Shown: positions 52,574 through 64,000 of the stretch, one piece after another
Layout of the letters: each line of letters opens with the position of its first letter
Position numbering within the stretch: the first letter of the stretch is position 1
Source of the DNA: Urechis unicinctus
Lineage: Eukaryota; Annelida; Polychaeta; Xenopneusta; Urechidae
Direction: 5' to 3'
NCBI GenBank assembly: GCA_034190875.2
Contig: CM067344.1
Coordinates: 20,243,773-20,307,772, forward strand
Length of the DNA stretch: 64,000 bases
The notes under the pieces: model-generated
What the model was told of the DNA's origin: nothing
The model's input: only the letters and a program-made list of their open reading frames with translations
Databases searched by the model: none
Made by a program: the position numbers and the translations under genes

Positions 52574-55500
52574 TGTTTTTTGACACCTATAACTATGTAA
52601 ATATTATACATACATAACTTGTTTTTGTCTTAGGTGCTCGAAAAACGCCTGTTCCTATTTTGTGGACTGGCATCATTTGCATTTGTTCACCGCCACATCA
52701 AGTCGACTTGAAACCAAAGATACTAATGCTGATTGACAATTCATGAAAATGACAACGCATTAGTGGGGCCGAGTGAATGGGGATATGATCCAAGTGTATT
52801 CGGTAGAAACCAGCACACCTATCATGAATCCGTGACAACAGTACGCCATTTCTCTGGTTGGATCCCTTTTTGCATTGTGTCTTGTTACTAATTTGACAAT
52901 AAGCTAATCACGGCTGACATCTGCCGTAATCATAAGATCTCGAGCTGGGATTAAACGTGTGATGGAAGGACAGGTGAACATATGGCAGGAAGCGGGAAAC
53001 TCCTAACACAATTAACGTCGTTACCTTTGTAGACAAGCATTATCATGTGTGAGTGGATGTTTGAATTAAGCCGAATATGCGTTCTTATCACAAACTAAAC
53101 AAACCGCTTTGTTTTACGATTCACAATAGAATTGCTAGTGTTGCTCCGCAGACTCAAAGTAAAACTATCAGTATAGGTGATATTGATGATGATGACTGTA
53201 CTGTTGATGTGCTCCCCTACCTGTACCAGGTATGATGGCTTCTGAACGGAGATCAATACGCTGTTGCACTGCTAATAGCAAACACAGAATCACGGCTACT
53301 GTTATAAAGGCAAGCCTAGAAAATGCGTGAATACAGCACACGTTAGTACGTCTATACCTTCATCCACATCTTAGTGGAAGGCCACTAAGCGTTGGGATTC
53401 CTTCATAATGATATCCTGTGTGCAACAAATCACAAATTATGGTTGCACAAAAGGACTGCCCACACTAACGGAAGCGTGTGTCAGCATATCTATCATGGCC
53501 AACTCCATTTGGGCGATGTAATGCCGCCAGTGGTGCTATTGACAAGAGCAGGTCGTGATTTACCGTATCTCTGTCATGTTTTGTTAGTGTTGTTCTCATA
53601 TTGTGTAGTCCTGTCCCTACGAGATGGAGAAAACGTTCAAACAGATTCACCGCACTACACTGGTCAGATGCACCAGTGTATATAGCGTGCGGAAAGCTCT
53701 GAATGCGCTCTAATGACTTCAACTGGAACTGCCGATAAAAAAGCGGCAGTATCAAAATGACAGATATGCATGCGATTCAAACCTTAGCTGGGCGCTCTCT
53801 CTACCTTTCGCTGCGTTTAATGATACTAATAGTTAGGACTATTTTTGATTATTTGCAAACGTGCACAGACAATACAACACAATATTATGACGTCGAGATT
53901 GCCGAGATCTGCAAAGGTATCGAATAAGAAGCCACAATCTGGTGTCATTTACTCGCTGGGTTTATGATGTATGGTTTATGAGATGAAAGTAATTATTGAA
54001 AAAAAGTGCAGCGTGTTGATACCTCATGGTGTATGCCCTTAATTAAGCACAGGTAGACAAACTTAGGATCCCCCATGAGTCTCTCGTGTAATACGCTATA
54101 TCCAGGTACATTGCTTGTGTTTTATATGGACAAGAGATCTTTTAACGCACATAACTTGCAAAATTGATGATCATGAAGAGTAGTTGTTGTGTAAGTAAGT
54201 AGATATTAAGCCCATCGCTATGTTTACATCGCTTAATCTAATAAACAGCAATTCACAGCACTCAGTGCCATATGCTGATGACCAAATAGGATTTTCCTCA
54301 TTCTTCACCCGTTCATTTACAGTTGCCAGTAATTACAGGCAACATGCATGTATCTATAAATGTGATTGTGTCTAGAATTGCCACGCGATTGCTAACATTC
54401 CTCGGTGTGATCGGGTTGTTTAACAAGAGAGCTATGTGTCATTGTGCATTGCATAACATCTATACAATGCATGGAATATTGCAAAATTCTATCCTTCCTC
54501 ACCTTTCATAATTCTCATAACAATATTACAGCACTTCTGTTTCCTCATGATACAATGTAACAGCGCAAAGCTGCGCTACGAGAGCAAAAGAGTGTTAACA
54601 TACCATCGGCCAATAAGCAAATAGCGACCAGATTGCACTAAGCGACGTTATGACGAACGATTGGACTTTTCGCAGAGGAAGACATCCAAACGAGGATGGT
54701 CAATATGCTTCATATATGCACTCTAACGAGGCTGTGCGTTCTTTTTGTACCACAACAGGTAAGCTGTGCATTTCATTATTTGAGCGGTTCAAATTGGTTT
54801 TAAGTTTTATTTGCGGGGTGTAGGATTGAGAAATACATGTTCAATTTTGTTTTAGTTGATAATTTGTTAAGAAATGTACATGTGAACGGCAAAAAGGGCA
54901 ATTAATGAATCTTTCAAGTGGCCTAATGCTACTTTTAGTGAGAACGGCAGTCTAAAGCACAGGTGTGCGTTAAGCCGAGAAGATAAATGGGTCACTGGTT
55001 TGATTTCCTTAATAAGCTTGCTGCTGTGTTGTGTAAAGGTGACAAAGTGAAGCCGACGCTCATAACAACAGTTTTATGGCCGCGTGCTATGCATATCAGC
55101 TTATGACAATGATCGATCATGTTTTGAATTACATGAAAAGTATGCAGTAAATCGTACTTGATATATGCGGACTACTGGACTAGCCATTCAGTTGTAGTAT
55201 AACATGTCTAGTAATCATAACTCGATGAGTTGAGGTTACTTGTGTGTGTCCTAAGAGGTGGCAAAGTTGACAACTTTAGCCGTCATTGGAGAAAATACGT
55301 TGCCATTGCAAGTAAAGGGGCATTCAAGAAGATATTTATATGCTGCCAAAGTGCACCTTAAGATGGCATATTGTCTCATATGCTTGCTACGTATTATAGA
55401 AAGGTTGAATAGCAATTATTGTTGAAAAAACAATACTCATGTAGTCATGCAAAGTATTTCTGCTTGAGAAACGGCTTCCATTTTTGTACTTTCATGCTCA

Positions 55501-57420
55501 CTACTTAACCTATTTTTTGCGTAATGAATATACTGATTCTGTAAAGCTGCATTATACGACGGTCAGACACATTTTTGTCTATCACAGTGTAATTAGATAA
55601 TTGTATCATCTTGAGCTCAAAAAGCCAAAACGTCATGCAGTGCATTGCAAACGTGACATGAAAATGAACGGTTTCAAAAAACAATGCTATATCTGTGTAC
55701 TCCTGAAACTTATAGATATTAGATAAGCCATGGTTGCCATAGGTTATATGATATAACTTACTGATAACCGCGCGGTCTGTAGTGGTTCGTCACGAGAATT
55801 AAGTTTCACAATTTCTTGTGATCAGTGATAAAATCTTTAGTTTTTAGTTTTGTCTCACACGTTGAAAAAATTTTGTTAACATGTGTTCTGATTGGGCAGG
55901 AGTAGACATTTGCAACATTTAACAACCAAGCCTATGAGCGATTTATTGCCTTGAAGTTTAATTGCGTACAATCTGTAGCATATAAATTAGTTCTGCCAAT
56001 GGAGAGTCGATGCCAATTATTGATACTAACCTATGGCACTGTGTTACAGAGGAGTTATAATTTCTTTCAACTTCAATTTTGTATCGACTTCATGGCATAT
56101 TGTTGCTGTTTTTATCGGGATCTAACACTTATTTACTGATAACATTGATCAATATTCGGTGTTGATACGCATGAATTACATTCCATGCAGCTGCTATCTA
56201 TGATACTTCCCCAAATTGTCCCCCAATCGCATTAACTGTGTCGATATTGTATCTGAGACGCTCAACCAGTAGAGAAGACATACGTAATGACACGTCTTGT
56301 ACGGGCTTGAAATTTTTTCATAGAATTTTGTGAATGTGATTCGTATTATATGTTTGTGTGTGCCATGACCTTAAAAAAATATATTCTTATATATTAATTA
56401 CTTCGCATAATTAAACGCAGTGTCATTTACTATTGATAACAGTAGATATAAAGAGATAGTCCCCCTGTGTATCGGCATCAGCTCAATCTGCTTTTCATTA
56501 TTATTCTGATGTCTTGGCTGAATACGCGCAGTGGATAACACGCAGGTTCCATAAGGTGCATCATAATAACATGTCTAAAGACAAATTACACGAAGATGCG
56601 GACATGTGACTCTGTACAGATACATACACGAGAAGCACACGGAAAACGTCCATATAGCTGTGATGCAAAACTGGTAGAGTTTATTATCTCCTTTATATTC
56701 CGAAATGTTGTTATCAACAACTTCTTGTAAGTGACATGCACAATGGTTGAAGCTGTTGCAGATTTGATATGGTAATAGCTGCATTAAATGTAAGAAATAG
56801 CAGTTACAAAAAGTACAAATATTCAATTCCACAAAACCATTATTGTTGTCGTTGTATAAATAAATAGCCATTTAAAGGAACATTTCATTAAAATTAATAC
56901 CACTGTTATTATGTACGACATCATTGTGCATTAGTAGTAACTAGACATATTCGCAACTCATTTGTATATGTTAATGAACATTGAGAGGCTGATGTCGGTG
57001 TGGATCTGGCGACTTATCCCGACCAATCGAATCAATAGTTTTACTTAGACTCCAGACGTGTTTTCCTTCGAGGCATAGCAATTGGACCATCTTAACAGCG
57101 GATTGCCATCGTTATCTTCACTGATCTTATCAGATCAATCATCGAAAGGTTTTGTGTTTTGACTATAATGCTTTATAGCTGCCTTACGTAGCTACATTGC
57201 TTCTCCTCGGAGCGCTATCTGATACCTGTCTTGGGTGTGGAGCTGCGTGTTCAGCTGTAGCGCATTGCGGTCGATGATACCCACAATCACGGAGACTATC
57301 CATGAGTCATCCGTCACCAACTCAATTTGACCAAAGATGCTTAGTCTCTGTATTAATGCAAACTTTCTAATGGAAATGCTAAGGCCAACAGTGGTGTCTC
57401 AATTGGCAGACTGCCCCAAT

Positions 57421-58509
57421 GTATGTTAAAAAAAAGAGGCAAAGGCGATGGTTGAAAATACCGTGTATATACCCAACCCAGTGTGTGTATTTTGCAAAAC
57501 GCGTTGACAAAATAAGTTTGAAATCAAAGGGTGTCTGTAGACATACAGCATCACAAGAATGACATCCGTATGTTGCTGCATTGGACACTCAAAGGTGTCC
57601 ATATGCCATCTCATCTCTGTCATTGGCTTGAGTAAGCCGCCCTACTTCTTTGATCATCCTATGACGCCTTATTGCCTTCCTTGTTTCCTTTGTCATTGAA
57701 TCTTCTCAGTGCTGATGCAGCGAGTACATCAAGGCAATCGCAGGCCGTCTTCGCTTCGTTCAAGTGGATGGGTAGGATAAATGTGTGACGGGAAGACATG
57801 ACATCGTCTGTTAGGAGGCAGGGTCCTAAAAAAAATGGTTATCTTCTTTTCAACATCAAATACCCCCTTTCACAAATGAAGGATTGTCTAAATGAAACAG
57901 GATGAAAAGCACATTTACATCACCATCGGTGCTTTTTGTTCCACTGGAAATACGTAGAAAACATTTCAGATTGTAACTTTCATTCGTCATGCATCTCATA
58001 TGAAGATGGAAGTTACATTCATTTATACCATTCGATTCAACGATATTTATCCATGTAAATATCTGATAAAACCTCGTTGAAATTTCTATAACGCCTATTG
58101 CCATACTTAAAAACGGCATCTGTAGCTAATAAACTACAGTGACGTATTGTTCAGATTGTACTTACTTCTTATTGATGCTTAGGTTCCCCCGGGCATTTCT
58201 CCCACGTTAAGTGTGTGGATTTCTCTATGGATGCACTTAAAGATGGTATATTTCTTAATCTCCCACAACCGATAAGCGCCATAACATGCCGCACAATGCA
58301 TGTGTCGTATAGCCACGACGCCTTGTGCGTCTAGAATAGTACGGATTCGTGTCTTGTGTGCTAGATAAATGTGAGGCATTTCCAGAGAATAATGCACCTG
58401 CTTAATCAAACATCCAAAAAACCCTATGAGATCAGGGTTATTGATTTAGACGAAATATAACGTGGTTACCGACAATTGCGTTATGTTAAATCAATTCGAA
58501 AAAAAATCA
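57421..58509. other. Gene-free stretch with a possible exon relic
   Basis: Similarity to the array ends at about 57,420. Between about 57,580 and 57,790 the minus strand holds overlapping short frames rich in charged residues (for example TKETRKAIRRHR), which could be a decayed exon, but I do not recognise a family. The rest shows nothing. Confidence 0.3.
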
Positions 58510-59305
58510 ACGGGAGTAGAGACCACATTGATAGGAGTCACCGGTAATGCTAACGAGAGTGGAGACCACATTGATAGGAGTCACCGGTAATGTTAACGAG
58601 AGTGGAGACCACATTGATAGGTGTCACCGGTAATGTTAACGAGAGTGGAGACTACATTGATAGGAGTCACCGGTAATGTTAACGAGAGTGGAGACCACAT
58701 TGATAGGTGTCACCGGTAATGTTAACGAGAGTGGAGACTACATTGATAGGTGTCACCGGTAATGTTAACGAGAGTGGAGACCACATTGATAGGTGTCACC
58801 GGTAATGTTAACGAGAGTGGAGACTACATTGATAGGTGTCACCGGTAATGTTAACGAGAGTGGAGACCACATTGATAGGTGTCACCGGTAATGTTAACGA
58901 GAGTGGAGACTACATTGATAGGTGTCACCGGTAATGTTAACGAGAGTGGAGACCACATTGATAGGTGTCACCGGTAATGTTAACGAGAGTGGAGACTACA
59001 TTGATAGGTGTCACCGGTAATGTTAACGAGAGTGGAGACCACATTGATAGGAGTCACCGGTAATGTTAACGAGAGTAGAGACCACATTGATAGGAGTCAC
59101 CGGTTATGTTAACGAGAATGGAGACTACATTGATAGGAGTCACCGGTAATGTTAACGAGAGTGGAGACCACATTGATAGGAGTCACCGGTTATGTTAACG
59201 AGAATGGAGACTACATTGATAGGAGTCACCGGTAATGTTAACGAGAGTGGAAGTTACATTGATAGGAGTCACCGGTAATGTTAACGAGAGTGGAAGTTAC
59301 ATTGA
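58510..59305. repeat. 43-bp minisatellite, about 19 units
   Basis: Unit reads GGAGACCACATTGATAGGTG then TCACCGGTAATGTTAACGAG then AGT. Each unit holds the palindromes ACCGGT (most copies) and GTTAAC. Units 3-13 alternate strictly between GACCACA and GACTACA, giving an 86-bp higher-order unit; units 14-17 form a second dimer type with GGTTATG and GAGAATGG variants; the last two units carry GGAAGTTACA. Two strongly decayed partial units continue to about 59,410. There are no spacers, so this is not a CRISPR array. The period is not a multiple of three and no long frame crosses it. Confidence 0.96.
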
Positions 59306-59410
59306 CATATACGGTGCAGATGTCATGTATAATGTTATCGAGTAAACACCTCATTGACAGATTCCATGCTTGATGTCACCGAGTAGAGGAGGCATTGATA
59401 GCACACTGGT

Positions 59411-60933
59411 CGTAAGTCCTGGTTTATCGATAGGATATTGCAAATGCTGGATCCGTGGCTGCAAGCCCCGTCGGACGGTAGTATACGTATATAGCAGATG
59501 CCGTGCACAGCTGTGTCGCTACCTATCGATAGCATACATATCATCTTAGCATGTGCGCCCACGAACAATAAATATCCGTTCCCAATCTCCCTTGGCAGCT
59601 ACAAAAATGTGAATAAAAATCAACATGTTTGCCCAAATAGATCGACAATGCAGATCGACAATGACTCATCATAGCAGTCATTTCACCTATGTTTGTTTAG
59701 CGAAAAGCCAAGCATGACCATCCCATATGTGGCCTTTCACATGTAGACATACTTAGGTATGTATGGGCGTTTCCCGATGCAAATGAGCCGTTTATGTGGT
59801 GTATGAAGTCATGTTATATCAATAACAGGGCAAGCAATATTAAAAACGACGTCGGCCATTGAACTGGCTGGCCTTATCTGTGAGTATTATTATGTTGACT
59901 TACTCATTAAATATTCATCTATCATTGCAGTTGATTTTATGAATAGGTCACAACTCACTATTGCCAACTGCTCATGTTTCAGCAACAGATAATATTCACG
60001 TCAATTCCCGTTAGACGATAAAGTTATCAATTATTTAACTATCGTTAGCAATTTATACTAGAGCAGATGAGTGGCTCGCATGCGTATAGAGCCTGATGAT
60101 CGTCTGCCTTCTCACATATCTTTTCAATACGTTAATGACAGTGACTGAGTATAATAAAACCGCCATTAAGGCCATCTTAACGAAAATAATGACTACCTCA
60201 GGTTCAAATCAACATGTGATGGCTTATCTGTGATTTATTTGGTTGGTCCTGCAGTAGTTCCTATCAGATTCGTTGATACACACTGCAGTTGTTCCAAATA
60301 ATGATAAGAATAGGCTAAGGCCAAAAACGAGACGCTCAAGGTAATTACCAATTTAACATGTTTGTGGATAGAGCCAATTTGTACACAATCTATTGTCACC
60401 TCCGCTTTTCCGCAAGTATAAGAAAATATGATCTCATTTGAGTAGAATGCCCCTTCGGCTGCTGTTTGTATAAAATTTGCAAATATTTGCAATACGGGAA
60501 TGAAATAATAGATGATTCGTCAATTCAAAGATGCCACCGGATCATTCTGCTGTAAAGGGTTAGTTAGAAATCAAGTTTGATAGTCATTGATCTGTCGTCA
60601 CAGAAACAACAGTGTTCGTCAAGATGATTTCGCAGATTGGAAATATTGGACAATAGGTTTCGTACTCCGCATTACAGGAAGTCATATAAAACTCTGATAA
60701 GTCTGCCGATTATTATTACACACTGTTCGACAGATATATGACCACAGTGCAAATAGGCTGGCATGTTGACATTAGAACCTCGACGCAGTCAACAGCATCA
60801 ACAGTCGTTGACCAGAAGTAAACATTATTTTGGTCTGAAACTTACGATACAATAACGTCATAACTCGGGTTATAAAAGCAGACTTCAAATGATTAAGGAA
60901 AAACAAATCTCCTGCACAGGCAAGAGGAGAGTA
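59411..60933. other. Gene-free unique sequence
   Basis: About 1.5 kb with only short frames (up to 85 codons at 60,235-60,492, minus) that show no recognisable domain or repeated counterpart. Confidence 0.55.
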
Positions 60934-61196
60934 TGTTCAGCAAAAGAGTGCAATTTGAGAAGATGCTTAAAGTGCAACTAGTGTCTTTTTTCGACTTCCT
61001 AATCGAAGTTTTATTAGGTGTATATCAGCCTGTGTGTAGTGTTTCTGGTTGCGTGAAGGCAAATAACACTAGTAAATTAATACTAAACTTTAATCCAACA
61101 TGGAGGCAGTCAACAACACGTGAGCGCGGGGCGCATGCGTGAAAATGGGAGAAAAGTGCAATCTGCAAACAGCATACGAAATGGTAATACACCACA
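60934..61196 (-). mobile_element. Probable 3' LTR of the Ty3/gypsy element
   Basis: Directly downstream of the pol frame and a polypurine tract (minus orientation), a stretch begins TGTGGTGTATTACC and can be ended at a CA near 60,934, giving an LTR of about 263 bp. An AATAAA signal lies within it on the minus strand (about 61,010). The inner edge is well placed by the purine tract; the outer edge is tentative because the other LTR lies outside the window. Confidence 0.5.
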
Positions 61197-61209
61197 TTCC
61201 TCCCCATTT
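61197..61209 (-). other. Polypurine tract
   Basis: On the minus strand AAATGGGGAGGAA lies immediately before the LTR start TGTGG, the position of the second-strand primer in LTR retroelements. Confidence 0.7.
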
Positions 61210-61301
61210 AATTTAGAGCGGGGCGAATCATAAAATGTCTTTATAATTCAGAAAGTACAGACACAGAAGGGCAGCGTTCGGCGTACACCCTGTACAGTAT
61301 T

Positions 61302-64000
61302 TCACAGGTTTAACCTAGCGGGTGGTTTAATCACGCGTGACGATTGTCGCAGTGGAGTTGCGGCTTGTGTCGATTCGCTGGTAGCGGTGGTGATACGAGC
61401 ATCGGGTGGTCTGGTATGTTCAGATGGCGGTGGTGTTGCCGAATTGCTAACGTTCCGTTGAGGCGTTAGGGCAGCTGGAGGCGGAGCTGGCTTGGCGTTG
61501 GTTGGAACTCGGCTCGCAGACGATTCTGTAACAATGGCGTCCGGTCGCGGCAGCGGCAGTTGAACAACTGGTTTGTCAGTATCAAGCGGCTCGGGTTGCG
61601 GCTCATGCGGCAGTCGCTGACGCAAGTGATCGATGTGTCGCTTCCACAGGCGTCCATCTGGCAGACGTACCGTGAACGAAATAGGGCCTGTTTGAGTCTC
61701 TTACACGCCTGGCAACCATTTAGGGGTGCCAGCAAAGTTCATTGACCAGACAGCGTCGCCGCAGAAGAACGAGCGTTCATCGCCGTGATCACGGAGACCA
61801 CTAGCTTGCTTGGCAAGTACCTTTCCTTGGATGTCAGGACACAGAAGGTCAAGCCGACACCTCGGGCGTCGTTTAAGCAGTAGCTCTGCGGGTGATTCAC
61901 CAGTAGTTGTCTGGGGTGTGAGACGATATGTTGCGAGGAAACGGTACAAGCGAGTCTCGAGATTGGGACCGACTGTTTTCCTCAAGCCGTTCTTGACGGT
62001 TTGAACTGCACGTTCTGCTAAACCGTTGCTGGCGGGATGGTATGGCGCACTGCGGATGTGCTTTATGCCATTGCTCCTGCAGAACTGGGCAAATTCTTCG
62101 CTGGTGAAGGGCGTACCATTATCGCTGACCAGTTGTGCCGGAAGAATGTGGGTCGCGAACGTCTGTAGTAGCTTGATGATGGTGTTCGCGGAGTTTGCAG
62201 AGGGCACGATATGGCACTCAACGAACTTGCTGTGTGCATCCACGATTACTAGCAGCATCTTGCCTTCCACGGGCCCCGCGTAGTCAATGTGGAGGCGGTG
62301 CCAGGGCCTTCCCGGCCACTCCCAAGGGTGTAGGTTACCTTTCGGTGGGCTGACAGCTTGTTGCTGGCACAAGTGACACGAACGTACGGTAGCTTCGATT
62401 TCTTTGTCCATCCCTGGCCACCAGATATAGCTTCTGGCGAGGGATTTCATCCGGACGATTCCGGGGTGAGTTTCATGGAGATCTGCAAGGATAGTGTCTC
62501 TGCCTGGGAGTGGGATTACGACACGGGATCCCCATAAAACACATCCTTGCTCTATTGAAAGTTCATTTCTTCGATGAAAATACGGCGCTAACTCCTCTCC
62601 TGCGGCAGATGGCCAACCTTCGCGCAAGTACTTGGCCACAAGCGAGAGTATGGGGTCCTTGGAAACCCACTGGGCCACCAGTCTTGCCGTAACTGGAGTG
62701 TCGGCGAGACTTGAGAGGGCTAGAATTGTCTCTTCAGGGACTGGCACGGACGTCAAACCGGTATTGAGGGGCAGTCTGCTGAGACCGTCTGCGTTGGCTA
62801 TCTGGGAACCAGGGCGATAGCGTAAGTGGTAGCGGTAGTTTGCTAAAATCAGGGCCCAACGCTGAATACGGGCGCTGGCTGTCAGTGATATCGCTTTCTG
62901 CTCGGGCAACAGACCCAGCAGCAGCTTGTGGTCGGAGAGAATGGTAAAGTCCCTACCATAAAGGTATTTATGAAACACCGAAAACAATCGCCAGGCTCTC
63001 GCGCTCGACCTGAGCGTAGTTTTTCTCCGCTGGAATCAAGTTTCGCGAGGCAAATGCGACAGGTTTGTCGACACCATCGGGCATAGTGTGTGAGATGAGA
63101 CTGCTCCAATACCGTAGGGTGAGGCGTCGCATGTAAGCACTAACGGCAGTTTCGGGTTGTAGTGAACGAGCAGTTTCGATGAACGGAACAACGCTTTCGA
63201 GCGTTCAAAAGCATCCTGCTGTGGCTTTCCCCAAATCTGCTCCATTATCCTCTGGAAGATTCCCGGAGCCGACGAGACACCATAGCACAGACGCGTATAA
63301 GCAAATAGACCTTTTGAGGTGGTGATGGTGGTGAGTCTCTGGGATCCCTCGTCAAGTGGAACCTGTTGATAAGCGTGACTCAAGTCGAGTTTCGAGTAGT
63401 ATTTACCACCAGCAAGTTTCGCGTACAAGTCTTTGATGTTCGGAATCGGGTATTTGTCGACTTTCGTGGCGGCGTTCACAGTGAGCTTGTAGTCACCACA
63501 AATTCTGATGTCACCGTTTGACTTCAGCACCGGGACGATGGGCGCGGCCCAGTCGGCAAATTCAACAGGACGGATGACTCCTTCGGACTGAAGACGTTCC
63601 AACTCCGCTTCGACCTTCGCTTGGAGCGCGTAGGGAACGGGGCGCGGCTTGTACCATCGCGGTGTTGCATTCTCATCCACGACAAGTTTCGCGGAGACGT
63701 TTCACACAACCCAGTTTGAGAACAACTGCGGGTAGAGTTTAGGAAGACTGCCGAATGGCGCAGCCTCTATACGGTGGAGTTGAGGCCAGTTAAGCCTAAC
63801 ACACTGCAGCCAATCTCTCCCAAGGAGGTTGGGACCATCGCTGGGGACGACAAATAAGGGGAGATCATAATCCTGGCCTTCATGTTCGACATGCACAACA
63901 CAACGTCCCAATGGCTGGATCACGTCGCCTGAATATGTCTTCAGGTTTGGTAGGTTGCTTGTGTCGAGTGGTACCGAACAGGGTAATCGATCGTATTGCT
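61302..64000 (-). mobile_element. Ty3/gypsy retroelement pol region, broken, cut by the window edge
   Basis: Fossil Ty3/gypsy-type polyprotein on the minus strand in canonical order. From the right edge inward: end of an aspartic protease (LLGRDWL signature, near 63,800); reverse transcriptase (about 63,690-63,100, with KPRPVPYA, CGDYK, YPIPNI and KLDLSHAYQQ motifs); RNase H (about 63,110-62,780, with ILSDHK and ADGLSRLP); integrase (about 62,700-61,740) with an H2C2 zinc finger near 62,480-62,360 and the core strings HIDYAGP, VSDNGTPF and HPASNGLAERAV; and a proline/threonine-rich C-terminal tail ending at 61,302. The order protease-RT-RNase H-integrase defines Ty3/gypsy; the sequence style suggests the Mag-like group, tentatively. 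It is broken at a few places. The long surviving integrase frame suggests a fairly recent insertion. Gag and the 5' LTR would lie beyond 64,000. Confidence 0.93.

Noticed and set aside
52012-52617. Frames up to 199 codons in the second TATG array
   Set aside because: Same cause as the array in copy A; pure repeat translation.
55035-55260. Similarity to 48,790-49,100 as another array copy
   Set aside because: A few shared strings (such as GTGACAAAG.GAAGCC) exist, but the order relative to other matched blocks is not collinear, so I could not establish a copy.
58510-59305. Regular 43-bp repeats as a possible CRISPR array
   Set aside because: Units are contiguous with no spacers, no cas genes are near, and the genome is eukaryotic.

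Overview
This is a repeat-rich, AT-leaning stretch of a metazoan genome, most likely a marine invertebrate. The reasons are long (TA)n, (TG)n, (CT)n and (TATG)n tracts, a Ty3/gypsy polymerase, a THAP-type zinc finger gene, and a P2X7-C-terminal-like zinc domain gene with GT-AG introns. The phylum cannot be fixed from sequence alone. I found no intact host protein gene, no tRNA or rRNA gene, and nothing prokaryotic. Nearly all short open frames are microsatellite translations or chance frames.

Layout. 1-7,744 is non-repeated, gene-free sequence with several microsatellites. 7,745-44,759 is a three-copy tandem array: A 7,745-21,866, B 21,867-34,588, C 34,589-44,759. The middle copy is a hybrid. 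Its left half matches C almost perfectly and its right half matches A almost perfectly, and the switch falls within 23 bp (28,574-28,596). That is the product expected from unequal crossing over between two older, diverged copies. B also carries a 498-bp insertion stitched from three nearby templates with 2-4 bp microhomologies. A fourth, much older copy (D) lies at about 49.4-57.4 kb, and each unit also contains a still older internal repeat, so the locus has expanded by tandem duplication more than once.

45,540-48,491 is a 2.95-kb DNA transposon-like element with 15-bp terminal inverted repeats and TTAA on both sides. It holds two convergent, decayed genes: a THAP-domain gene on the plus strand and a three-exon P2X7-like zinc domain gene on the minus strand. 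Each is preceded by a copy of the same subterminal inverted motif containing TGACGTCA. This is the most interesting candidate for an under-described system.

58,510-59,305 is a 43-bp minisatellite with an alternating (86-bp) higher-order pattern. 60,934-64,000 is a broken Ty3/gypsy retroelement on the minus strand (LTR, polypurine tract, integrase, RNase H, reverse transcriptase, protease end) that runs off the right edge of the window.
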